A stretch of 64,000 nt of DNA from Phascolomyces articulosus. Lineage: Eukaryota; Mucoromycota; Mucoromycetes; Mucorales; Lichtheimiaceae. This document shows, one piece after another, positions 1 to 10,970 of this stretch. The first letter of the stretch is position 1, and each line of letters starts with the position of its first letter. The position numbers were made by a program, and so were the translations under genes. Location: positions 186,001 to 250,000 of the forward strand of contig JAIXMP010000008.1 of NCBI GenBank assembly GCA_025677815.1. Reading direction: 5' to 3'. The notes beneath the pieces are model-generated. The model made no database searches, had not been told where the DNA came from, and was given only the letters and a program-made list of their open reading frames with translations.

Positions 1-2
1 TC

Positions 3-443
3 AAAATTGGACGTACCATTGACCCGTATCGTCGAATGTATCAAGTATCTCAAAGATGTAAATATACACCAGAAATTATAGAACTTTTCCCTCATTTACC
101 ACCGAGAAAACCAAATTCTCTTGTTTCTTTACCCAAATGTCCTATATCCCATCGTGTGGAACGATTAATCCATCTCGAACTTTCGGTTCGATTTTCAACA
201 GCTGGGTTTCAGTGTCGTGAATGTGGAACGGCGCATCGGGAATGGTTCCGTGTACCACGATTGCAAGAAAAAGATGGATTTCGATTGTCGGATCAAGAGT
301 TGTGGAATAAACATATTCGACCTATTATTTTAAAATGGTTTCAATATGGAGTGGCTGTGTCTGCCATGGTAAATAATAGTATGGGTGGTAGTAATGGGAG
401 TACTGGTAGTAGTAGTAGTAGTAGTAGCAACGGCATGAGCTAG
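3..443 (+). CDS. T5orf172/GIY-YIG-like (DUF1766) protein, C-terminal part
   Basis: Partial gene cut by the left window edge. The reading frame is open from base 3 (KIGRT...) to a TAG stop at 441-443, so the ATG at 36 is probably internal. Seen: a KIGRTIDPYRRM start, then CPISHRVERLIHLEL, then a Cys-x2-Cys pair followed by HREWFRV. This order matches the T5orf172 / Mug113-type domain (a GIY-YIG-like nuclease fold) found in many fungal hypothetical proteins. The family is thought to bind or cut DNA, but no activity can be read from this fragment. The C-terminus ends in a low-complexity Gly/Ser run encoded by AGT repeats (about 390-430). Function beyond the domain call is unknown. Confidence 0.7.
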   Translation, partial: KIGRTIDPYRRMYQVSQRCKYTPEIIELFPHLPPRKPNSLVSLPKCPISHRVERLIHLELSVRFSTAGFQCRECGTAHREWFRVPRLQEKDGFRLSDQELWNKHIRPIILKWFQYGVAVSAMVNNSMGGSNGSTGSSSSSSSNGMS

Positions 444-726
444 GTATTTTTGTTTGTAGATTGTACATGGAATCCTTCATTTTCTTTTTTGTAAATAGAC
501 TTTGATGTACTATTAACAATAGTACAACTTTATTATGTTAATCATAGTGCAATATTGGGTGTCTTTTTTAAGATGGGAGGAATGTATTTAGATTTGATAA
601 AACTAATTTTGTATGGCAGAGGAGACTATATGTCAACACATATTATATTTGAATCAGCTTTTTTTTAGTATATGATCACAGATCGAATATAGTCCATAAC
701 TTAAAACGTGTTCATTATTTCTATTA

Positions 727-2404
727 TTATTCAATAATGAATTCTTTTATAGTTTCGTTTTTTATACTACTATTTCCAAAGTAATTATTGAATATTTCTT
801 GAAGGTCATAATGTGATCCTTCCTGAATAGATGTAATACCAATTGCTTTATATATATTTGATGCTTTCCTGCTGCACTGCTTGAATACGGGCATAAAATA
901 GTCACGAAGATTGTCATACTTGTCTATGAAATAAGTTCCTAGTTTCTCGTTTTTCAATTTAACCGATGAATCAAAGGAAACAAAAATAATGGGTAAAACA
1001 AAGCATGTTGTGCAATTCTCTATCAAAGAAAGTGGCATGATGCTTTCGACCCCTTCCGATGTTGTTCTTCTGTAATGTGTTGCATTACCCCCAGATAGTT
1101 TACCTAGCATCGTTATACGTTGCGCAAGTCGAAATCTGCTATCATCATCCAATTCGTCTTACCAAGATGGTAATGACTCGGTATTGACCCCTCGTCGATT
1201 TACAATACTATATACTACCTGAATTTGTTGATCAATTTTATCTGGGTCTGTATTGTCATATCGTTCAATAATAAAATGTCGATATTTTTTGGTTTCGATA
1301 TGTAATAGCATGTTATTGTCGACAAAATAAGATGCACCCATGATGGTGGTAGTGACATAAGCTGATATATGACGCCCTTTTACTCCTGTCCAAGAAGGAA
1401 GGTTATGCTCATCCATGGTACTAAATTTGTAAGGAAGATCATCCAGTCCTAGATTTGATCCAAAGCATAACAGCGAAAGATCCCCTGCTGTGATGACGTA
1501 TCGGTAAAAATCGTTAAAAGCTGCTCGAACGTTTTTATCGTAGTCAATGTCGATATGGTCAAACATGTGAGGGAAAATATTGATGAGGGCGAATATCTTG
1601 TCATGTTGTTTTGGACTGTCACGAAAATGAGCTGCAGCTAATACTTAATTAATGCTTTTTCTTTTTTGAGTGTTGTAATGCAAAAATCTCCACCAAAAGA
1701 AAATCCATGGTTGTAGGAATGTTGGTCATGTCGAGACTGTGTTGCCTTAGGTTTATATCTTCCCCAATGATTAAAATACGTTTTGAGGACATGAGTTCTT
1801 CGAGTGTCCATCTCCTTTTCCACCAGCAGGAGCCATGCAATGATGTTGTGATAGCATCAAGTCTTGCCTTTACACCATGATTTGGAATCACTTGTTCAAA
1901 ATCAAGTGGATCGTTGACCTTCACTTCCGGTATCATGACAACAGTCTATTTTGCATTTCCATAGATCAGATACATTTCTTTCAGTTCCTTGCGTTTTACT
2001 AGCTTATCAGTTTAATTCATGCGTTCTTTATCGTACCATAGATAATCAATCTTGAAATTATGACATATTTGTTGGAGTAGAACATCATAGGTGGCAAATG
2101 TTGTTATCCTCATTTTTTCGACGATCGACGGACGGAATAAATGTTTTGCTCTGCGCTCTTTACCGTAATTTACTTGGATAATTTTATGTTTTCCTTGATC
2201 AATACATTCATATTCCACGCTGCTACTCTTACCACTGTGATGACTGCTGTCGACGTCTTGCTTTTTTGGAATGATCTCACCAGATTGTTCCCAGCAATAC
2301 GAAAGTATACAATAACCATTTTTTGCTTCTGTACCAGGTACCTTTTTCCAGTCGGAAGTACGGATTAAGTAGATGGGACGATAGGTTCCTCCGGTTGCTT
2401 TCAA
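727..2404 (-). pseudogene. Decayed heterokaryon-incompatibility (HET) domain gene
   Basis: Four minus-strand fragments read in order as one HET-domain protein. 2404-2015 carries the ILSYCWEQSGE and LWYDKERMN blocks. 1936-1652 carries WWKRRWTLEELMSSKRIL. From about 1640 the text reads HDKIFALINIFP and then IDIDYD, FYR and LPSWTGVKGRHI. Intact HET proteins have these blocks in this order. The frame is interrupted by TAA at 2012-2014 (where the family usually has a Gln after the C-I/M-N motif), TAG at 1946-1948 and TAA at 1159-1161, all with homologous text continuing in the same frame beyond the stop. A frame change or small loss lies between 1649 and 1640. Introns do not explain the in-frame stops. 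HET domains trigger non-self recognition or cell death in ascomycetes; their role in Mucorales is not known. The upstream end is unclear, with no good ATG near 2404. Confidence 0.75.
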
Positions 2405-3710
2405 TCAATGGTTAATACTCACCACGTCTGTTGACTTTTGGTCTTGATAATAAGTAATATACATGCTTATTTTTCCTTAGACTACCTATAGTGATAGTGT
2501 CGATATGATACCAAAGGAGTAGTAACAATATCTATATTCCATTATTGGTGGCCATGATTATTGAAGAGTAAAGAAGTTTACCACCTTATAAAAAGAGAAT
2601 CAAAGACCTACTATAGATTAACCATATGGTTCGGTTATTTTAGATCTAATCTTTGATTAGGTTTATGAAGTTGTTTGAATATGGCAGAAATAAAAAAAAA
2701 AAAAGAAAGAAATAATTATTTATAGTTATGAAAATGTGGCAAAAGAAGGAAAGAAAATGGAAAAAGAAAAAGTTGTTACATTTTAGCGTTTCAACAAGTC
2801 TCAGTTTTACTACATGAACCTTAAATGACTTTCAAGAAGAACAGAAATCTCTATGCTGATAAACTATAAATATCCCAAAGGATATCTGTGTAAATAGTAT
2901 CGTTGATTGGTGCAACAAATAAAACAGTGCATTGAAATTTGTGAGAAATCATACTAGTGACTTTTTCAAAACGACGTGAAATTTACTGGTATCGTTACTT
3001 CATAACTATATGAATAATAAAAGTATCAATAATAAAGGATTATCTGCCAGAAGAAGTAATAATTCTTGATTTCTATTTATTCATCAAAGTACTATTTGGA
3101 TTACATTTTTTATTATCTGGTATATACCCATTAACACCATTTTGTCCGTTTGGTAGATTTTTGGATTGTGTTTTCATTGGCATGTTTTTTCAAGGCCATC
3201 ATAGATTTGTGTACTTTAAAGCGCCTATGCTGGGAAGATCATTATTGTATATATTTATATTACAAATACTCTTCTCATCGAAAAACTAAAAATATACTTT
3301 GCATGTCTCGATAATTATTATAACCCACAAAAAACGTTTACCTTTTTTATATTTATTCACTACTTTTAATTCAAGATGTCAAAGCGCGCTTTCTCGGTCA
3401 CTAACAATGCTGTGTAACATAAATCAAAAGAAACAAAGAATGATAAACAAAATAAAACAAATATATCGGGTGACAATAAGGAGAATGAAAGGAAATTGTT
3501 TAGTAATAACAACTGTTGTAATTTGGAATATAATACAATTGACTAATTAAGTCAAAATGAACGCGTCATAGTTTGTATAAAGTTGGGACCATCGCCTTGT
3601 ATAAAAAGAGGCACTGATTTACGTGACATTCAGACGACACATCACAAAAAAAAGGCTATACCGCTATTACGAATTATAAAAGCAAGAAAAAAGCTATAAT
3701 ATTAACCGTC
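2405..3710. other. AT-rich intergenic stretch
   Basis: About 1.3 kb between the HET relic and the aldo/keto reductase gene. I see short A and T runs and no coding text with recognisable motifs. The 83-codon open frame at 3299-3550 is basic, with no leader or domain, and I treat it as chance. The last 110 bases hold the reductase promoter. Confidence 0.6.
3600..3611 (+). promoter_or_regulatory. TATA-like element of the aldo/keto reductase gene
   Basis: TATAAAAAGAGG lies 100-111 bases before the ATG at 3711 and is the best TATA match in the upstream flank. Spacing fits a 5' leader of roughly 70-80 bases. Called from sequence only. Confidence 0.4.
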
Positions 3711-5118
3711 ATGGTCAAACAAAGAGAACTTGGAAAAAACACTGGAACTTTTGTCAACCCGATAGGTCTGGGTTGTATGGGGTACGTTAGAAATAAACAT
3801 GTTTTACTATACATATACAACGAGTAGTATCAGTAATTCTAATTTGATGCATTCTAATTCCTTTTTCTTTAAACATATGTGTTTTATTATTATTAGGATG
3901 AGCGATCTTTATGGTCCTTCCGATGGTGAAGAAGCTAACATGAAAGTATTGAATCGAGCGTTGGAATTAGGCTGTCATTTTTGGGATACTTCCGATGTTT
4001 ATGGACTTGGAGGAAATGAGTTGTTGCTTGGAAAATATTTCGCTAAATCAGGAAACCGTAGCAAGGTATTTTTATGCACCAAATTTGGACTTATCAGAGA
4101 TAAGCATTCGAATAAACTCTTGGGTGTCAATGGAAAACCAGAATATGTACGAGAATGTTGTGAAAATAGTCTTGAGCGACTCGGTGTCGATACAATCGAT
4201 TTATATTATCAGCATAGAGTCGACCCTAAAACGTAAATATTTTATTTTGTTTTTATTAATGGTATTGGAATGAAGGGGGAGCTGGAGTGGTACTAGTGGA
4301 AATCTGGTTTTATCAGCGTACAAATAGAGAGAGGCACTATCTATCACACAACTACGTAAGATTATACAATCCTTATTATGGCTTCACTTTGGTGTTTTTA
4401 TGCCCATACGTTTGTAGGCCTATTGAGGTGACAGTAACTGCTATGAAAGAATTGATCAAGGAAGGTAAAGTTAGATATCTTGGTCTTTCTGAATGCAGTC
4501 CCGAGATTTTACGTCGAGCACACAGTATTCATCCTATTACGGCTGTACAGATGGAATATTCGCCTTGGACTTTGGATATTGAAAACAATGGTTTGCTTGA
4601 AACAGCAAGAGAATTAGGCGTCACCATTGTAGCATAGTAAGTGTATCTACTATTATGTATAACTTCATAATAACAGCTATATTGTGCTTATACATTAGTA
4701 TGTTTCTTATTTTAAATAATATAGTGCACCGCTAGGTCGTGGTTTCTTGACAGGTGGTATCAAATCACCTGGTGACCTAACGCAAGATGACTGGCGTCGA
4801 ACGTCTCCACGTTTCTTTCCAGAAAACTTTACAAAAAATATGGATCTGGTGAAAGAAATACATCAATTTTCAAAAACAAAAAATATCAGTCCTTCCGAAT
4901 TAATACTTGCTTGGGTTATTGCACAAGGAAAGGATTTTATTACAATTCCAGGGACAAAACGAATCAAGTACCTTGAAGAAAATGTCAAAGGAGGTCAAGT
5001 TGAATTGTCAGATCAAGATTTGTTGGCATTACGCCGTATTATAAATGCTGCTGAAATTAGCGGTGCCCGTCAAAACTCTTCTCAAGGAATCTCATCATCA
5101 AATTCAAATACACAGTAA
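3711..5118 (+). CDS. Aldo/keto reductase
   Basis: Exons 3711-3781, 3897-4232, 4418-4636 and 4725-5118 join with GT-AG borders into a 339-residue protein, a usual length for the family. It is a soluble TIM-barrel, NAD(P)H-dependent oxidoreductase of the AKR superfamily that reduces aldehydes or ketones. The catalytic tetrad is visible: D54 and Y59 (FWDTSDVYG), K86 (CTKFG) and H130 (YYQHRVDP). Cofactor-side text [10 protein letters not shown] and [15 protein letters not shown] is also present. The N-terminal GLGCMGMS and the YQHRVDP motif resemble the fungal/bacterial YakC-like (AKR13) group. The C-terminus is a Ser/Asn tail. The physiological substrate cannot be inferred. The nearest gene, APRT, is co-directional 313 bases downstream. 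Confidence 0.92.
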
Positions 5119-5431
5119 CCCTTACATAGAAATGAAAATTAGCTTTCATATCTACTAAATCATAAAAGAATTTTCATGTATGTCCTATTGATAAATTTAT
5201 TAATTGTTGCTCTAGCAAGCATACCATAAAAGAATCATGCACCTATATTGTTTGTACCGCAGTTAAAGTTACCATCATCATTTATGTTACACAACTTAAA
5301 ACTTTGGAAAAGAATTAAAAAAGAATCATCACTCAGTTGTTCTTTGCTTCCTTTTTCTTTCTCAAAACATACCAAAAGTCTTGAAACAAACCACTACAAC
5401 AACAGCACTTTGGTATCTTTTGCATATTGTG
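5119..5431. other. Intergenic flank between reductase and APRT genes
   Basis: 313 bases acting as 3' flank of the reductase gene and 5' flank of APRT. The 3' half is CT-rich (TTTGCTTCCTTTTTCTTTCTC near 5345), a leader type seen before several genes in this window. No other feature seen. Confidence 0.5.
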
Positions 5432-6119
5432 ATGAGTATCGCATCCCAACCCTCTTCTATGCTTAGATCGGCACGACATGAACAAGATCCTAAACTTTTG
5501 TTTATTTATGATTTACTCGGCGAATATCCTGGTTTTCCACAAGAAGGCGTTCAATTTATAGACATATTCCCCATTTTTCAAAACACAAAAGCAACTGAAA
5601 AAGTGACAGATAAATTTGTTGATTATTTAAAGGACAAGTCAGTGGATGTGATCGTTGGATTAGAAGTAAGAGGTTTCTTCTTTGCATCTTTTGTGGCAGT
5701 CCGTTTGGGAGTTCCATTTGTTCCCATAAGAAAAAAGGGGAAATTACCTGGTGAATGTCTTCAAGTAGGATATGAAAAAGAATACGGACCTGTATGTGCA
5801 TTTTATTTTCATTTATATATATATATATATGTCCAACCGATACAAAGTTAATTAAATGACTTTCTATATAATTATGTAATGAATTATGTAATATACTACG
5901 TAGGATGTGCTTGAAATGCAAAAAGGAGTAATTCAACCAAATTCACGCGTAGCCATTTTGGATGATGTTTTTGCAACTGGTGGTACTGCAGCAGCCGCTG
6001 AAAAAATGATTCAAATGGCAGGTGCCATCGTCGTAGCTGATGTATTTATCATTCAAGGTAAAACATCCAATGATTCTGGTATTCTTAAAGCACCCACATA
6101 TTCATTATTCAAAGTATAA
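5432..6119 (+). CDS. APT1: Adenine phosphoribosyltransferase
   Basis: Two exons, 5432-5791 and 5904-6119, give 191 residues; APRTs are usually 170-190. The enzyme joins adenine to PRPP to make AMP in cytosolic purine salvage. Seen: the family N-terminus (YPGFPQEGVQF), IVGLEVRGFFF, the flexible loop VPIRKKGKLPGE, and the type I PRPP-binding motif VAILDDVFATGGT at residues 136-148. The intron runs from GTATGT at 5792 to TAG before 5904. The start at 5432 was preferred because it gives a normal-length N-terminus; the in-frame ATG at 5381 would add 17 unrelated residues, and 5462 is an alternative later start. AMP deaminase at 46-50 kb uses the AMP product but is not linked. Confidence 0.95.
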
Positions 6120-6776
6120 ATATTATAACCAATATAATAATGATAAACAAAATATTTGAATAATATATATATATATAATATAGTGTTATATATGTATAAA
6201 TAAATATGTATATATAAATAATAAAATAATAAGATAAAAAGAAAAAATAACGTGCAAATCGAAAAAAAAAATCGAGTGATTTTTTGTTATAAAATATAAA
6301 ATAATAAGAAATAAAAATAAATAAGAAAGTTTTTGGATACTTGTTTTTGCATGTACATTGAATTGTGTGTAGGGTGAGAAGGGGATTTATAGAAAAATGA
6401 GAGAAGATAAAATAATAGAAAAAGAAAAACGAATAATAATAAAAAAGAATTCTCTAAGTGGGGGGATAAAGAAAAAAAAGGGGAGACTAATACAAGCAAT
6501 CAGCTCATGTACACATTGAAAGAATGATATAACTTTGAGGGAACAATTTCGTTTATAAACATATTGGTATAAAACGAAATGGAACACAAAGAAAAGAAAT
6601 AATATAGACTTATAAACAAAAATAATAAAGTGAGGGGAAAGAAAAGGGTAAAAATATAGTAATGGTGTGCTAAGTTGTAATAGTAAATGACTTTTTTTTG
6701 TGTTTGAGGAAAGAAAAAGGATAGTGATAATAGATGATAGATAACAATAATAAAATCTCTCTTTTTTTTCATTCTT
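6120..6776. other. Convergent 3' flank, very AT-rich
   Basis: 657 bases between the 3' ends of APRT (plus) and the PUF gene (minus). Dense in TA steps and A-rich on plus. A TGTATATA octamer at 6207-6214 lies 88 bases past the APRT stop. No coding text recognised; the open frames here are low-complexity Phe/Leu/Lys translations. Confidence 0.5.
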
Positions 6777-9700
6777 CTACCTGGGAGCATTATCTTCAAC
6801 AACTTGGGCTTCAGTCATTATTGGAGAAGGTGATTCTGGTTCAACCAAAGAACTAGGAGTAGCTGTTGTTGCCACAGGTGATGATGATGCTGTTGTTGTC
6901 GTTCCATCTTGTTGAGTTGTAGCATTTAGATCACTGCTAAGAGGTAATAATTTTTCCACCTCTATTATAATAAACCATATCGTTAATATACATACATCAT
7001 CATTATCGTCCATAAACATCGATATAAAAAAAGATCATGATACATACTCTGTGTTAAATGTTTTCCATAAGTGTATTTTCTTACAGAATGTAAATACATT
7101 CTAATCTTGCTAACAAGCAAATCACGTTGTTCTCCGTCATCAACGACATCTAGCATCTTTTGAAGGACATAATTGGCATATTGATCCTTCATCAAAGTCA
7201 GCAAGGGATAGGATCCGTCAGGGCGTGTTTGTAATACTTCTTCAATCAAGGCACGTCGATCATCTGCGTTGCCATAAGCGACACATTTTTCGACAACGTT
7301 GCTTGCAAACTTGTGCTTACTTAATTGGAGAACATGACCACGAATCTTGCCAATAATAAGTTGTTTATCCTCATCTTTACCATGCTCGAGGATATGTTGA
7401 ACAACATAGTTGCCATATTGATCTTGAACAAGTTGACTTGTGCATCGATGAAGTTCTTCCAACAAACGTTCCTGTAGGATATTGATATATAGAAAATAAC
7501 TCGTTAATTTCATATTTCTTATAATTATTTGTTTGATTTGAAATGTATTATTACCGTTTGTTCTTCAGGACAATGTTCAAACATGCGTTGGATTACACGA
7601 CAACCATAAGGATGAGTTGCCAAATGGTAAACTTGACCATGGAAAGTATCAATAATAAATTGTATGTGCTGTGCTGGTACGCGTTCAATGGCCTTTTGAA
7701 CCACATGATTACCATTTTGGTCCTTGACACATTTCAAAACACTACCATCCAATTCACGAATCATGGTTGCTTGTTGATCCGTCAATACATGCTCCAGTGC
7801 CTATATATACAGACAAAAAAAATATAAATAAATACAGGATATCTCCCAAGACCTTCATCAAGATAAAACACTCAATCCATCCAAAAACAAAAAAAAAAGT
7901 TGTAAAACAAACCTTTTGAACAACGCGACATCCGTACATTTGTAGTGACAAGGATAAAATATGTCCTTCCATTTGTTTGGCAAGCACAGTCTTTTGTGCT
8001 TGGCTACCGTGTTCAAACAATTTTTGAATAACATAATTACCAAAGACATCGGTCATCAATTGAAGACAATTGGGCAAAATTTCATCAAAGACAAGCTGCT
8101 TGTCATCACTATTGGCCGTTTCCAACTTTTGTTGAATAAATCGAGATCCATGTTGATCTCCACTGAATTCAACCACATGATCCACAATATCCTTGAGTTC
8201 ATACTTTTTGTTCTTGTTGCTGCGGAACTCTTCCAATAAGGGACTTCGGATGATATGAGCAGCATCTGGTGGTGGGGGAGTTCCTGAAAGCGCGGCAGCT
8301 GCAGCAACGGCAGCTGCAGCTGCTACTGGATTACCCAAAGGTTCATGTACAGGAATACCAGCTCGTGTACGGAGTTGAGGTGGGACGCCATTGTTACCCT
8401 GTGCTGCGGTAGCGCCAGGTGGAATGACACCGGGTGGAGGTGGAGGTGGAGGGTGATGAGGTGCGGTTGTAGCACCAGCAGCGGCAGCAGCTGTGGCAGC
8501 ACTGACAGGAACATTAATAGCGGCAGCAGCCACGGCGGCAGCAGCAGCGGCTGGATTATTCGCATAATATGGTATGTTGCGTAACATTTCTTGTGATTGT
8601 TGTTGTCGCAACATTTGATTACGTAAAAACAAAATTTGTTCTTGCTGAAGCATGATTTGACGTTGACGAGTTTGTAATTGACGAAGCAATCGATCGTTCA
8701 TATTTCCTCCTCCTGATCCATAAGCAGCAGCCATAACAGCAGCAGCAGCTTCTTCATTATTATCAAATATGGGGATACTGCCTTGACGACCTTGTTGTCC
8801 CATCAATGGATTCCCTCCAAGGGCAGCAGCAGCTTGTGCATAATCATTCATGGTCCATTGATGCTGTTGCTGTTGTTCATGATTTGTGGATTCAGGACTC
8901 ATGGGCATACTTGCTAAACCAGATAATGAGGGAGTGGAAGGGAACTTGTTAAGCTGTTGTCGACCATCCAATATTCGCTGTCTTCGGCTAGCTGCTTGGG
9001 ATGTTGTTTCCATGAACATGTCATCACTGGCACGATCATCAAAACCAAATCCAGTTCCGCCTAATCCGCCATAAAGTGGAGGTGATACAGTGGCACTTCT
9101 TGGTTCCATATCAAATGGACTATTGATAGGTGACATCATACTCGTGGGTGTAGCATTGTTACTCCAGGAAGTCGGGCCACCAGTACTTGCAGATTCACTA
9201 AGAACAGCATCAAGGCTTTGATGAGGAGGTTTCATACCAGCACCTTGACGGTTCATCCATTGCAAATAGCGTTGTTGCTGCTGTTGTTGTTGAGCTGATG
9301 TACGACCTGCCTTGGCATCTTCTGGTCCTTTGAGTGACTAAATATAGCAATAATAACGTTTTTTTAATATATTGAGCTAAAGCCTATCGAATAATCTGAT
9401 AGGAAAAAAGAAAGGGGTGAAAATGATTCCCTTACCTTATCATTCAAACCAAGACCACCCATACCAAGCACCAAATTATTATAATCGTTCGGCTCCATGC
9501 CCATTGCTTGACGGCTTCGCTGTGTTGCCATGTGGCTCGTGGGCGGTGTTGAATTTGCACGAGGGGGCGGAGAGGTAGTGAATTTGTATGGTGCAGGAGG
9601 TGACATTGGTTGCGTTCCTTGAAACTGCGGAAACGATTCCTCATTAAACGGAGTACTATTGCCGCTTTGAACGGATCCATCATTCGCATATCCATAATGT

Positions 9701-10970
9701 TGTTGTTGCTGCTGGTGTTGTTGATGTAAAGGAGAACGAGTAGTAGCAGAAGAAGATTGCACCATAGGGACACGGAATTGAGGTGAATCATATTCATTAT
9801 TATTATTAAATCGCATCATCAATGGATCTTGCTGTTGCTGTTGCTGTTGTTGTTTATGTTGTTGAGAAAGTGGATTAAAAGGTGAAGCCGATCGATTCTA
9901 ATAATAATAGTAATATAATAATAAGTTATTATTATTCTTCTTCCTGTTCTTCCCCCATTCTTCCATTTCCTCCCCGTCCCCCGGATAGATCTATATTATA
10001 ATTGAGAATTATTTTTATTTTACCCCTGGAACCGAAGAATCGATTGAGCTGCCGCCTTCCAGTGGGCCATGAACTCTTGGAGACACTAAACCAGATGGAC
10101 TCCACATTCTTCCAAGATTATTATTCAATCCTGTTCCTGCTCCTCCTGTTCCTCCACGTCCATTACCAGCTAATGTATTTTCTGAATCCATAAAAGCATC
10201 AAAATATCCATCGTCGCCTATGTCCCATTATTTAACTGCATCGTTAGAATAATCGTTTTTTTTTTTTTTTGGTTTCTCTTTATCACTATCACCATTCATA
10301 TGCAATCTTTTATGGAAAAAATATATTTCAGACGCGTTTTACTTACCTTCACCATTAAATGGTTTTGAAGTTTCAGATGGGGTCATCTGATTGGGAGTCG
10401 ATGACCAAGCTTGTCGTGCGGAATCGAATAAAGGTGAAGCCATATAATTATTGTTATTGTTATTATTATCCCACGGACGTTGTTGCTGTTGATTCGTCAA
10501 TCGCATAGTGGCATTAGGATCGCCAAGTGGAGTAGTTGTAGCTGATGATGACGTATCGCCATGATGATGTCTATTGAGGATCTTGTCCGACAATGGATAA
10601 TAAAGTAAATGTTGATCGGGAGGAGCACTATTCGAACGTTGATCGAGTTCACGCGACGAGTTATCAAGGTAAAGGTCGGTGTCACAATCCCCTCCTCGAC
10701 CTCTCATGAGCGCAGCCAACTTTATATTTAGATAAAAAAATATATGAATTAATATCTCTTGTTCAATTGGACGTTTCACTTATCATTCAAATGATATATA
10801 TAAATATAGTATAATAAACGTCAACTCCCACTTCCCTCCCCCAACAAAGTTTTTACCTGTCCTTGTGGTTGATTTCTAGCTTTTGGCTGTTGAATATCCA
10901 ATTGAGGTCGATTATTATTATGTTGTTGTTGTCTTACTGCTGCCGATGCAGTAGTCGGATAATCGGTCAT
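6777..10970 (-). CDS. Pumilio-family (PUF) RNA-binding protein
   Basis: Eight exons on minus (10970-10857, 10719-10347, 10217-10024, 9897-9436, 9337-7913, 7800-7555, 7471-7048, 6961-6777) give 1140 residues. PUF proteins bind 3' UTRs and usually repress or localise mRNAs in the cytoplasm. The long N-terminus is low-complexity (Gln, Asn, poly-Ala, poly-Pro). The Pumilio homology domain lies at about residues 735-1100 with eight repeats. Base-reading residues, repeats 1 to 8: SRxxQ, NYxxQ, CRxxQ, NHxxQ, CRxxQ, NYxxQ, SNxxE, NYxxQ. By the known PUF code this predicts recognition of UGUAUAUA. A degenerate ninth half-repeat (YGKHLTQRVEKLL) closes the domain, then a Ser/Thr/Pro tail. The domain layout resembles fly Pumilio and yeast Puf3-type proteins; which ortholog it is cannot be settled here. 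All eight exons close in phase. Confidence 0.93.

Noticed and set aside
3299..3550. 83-codon plus-strand frame
   Set aside because: Starts at a non-ATG codon context, basic and low-information, no leader, splice sites or family text.
6287..6802. Several overlapping Phe/Leu/Ser-rich frames
   Set aside because: Translations of AT- and purine-rich flank DNA; mutually overlapping and with no domains.
7543..9074. Frames opposite the PUF exons (7543, 7961, 8345, 8886)
   Set aside because: Antisense shadows of PUF repeats and poly-Ala/Gln codons.
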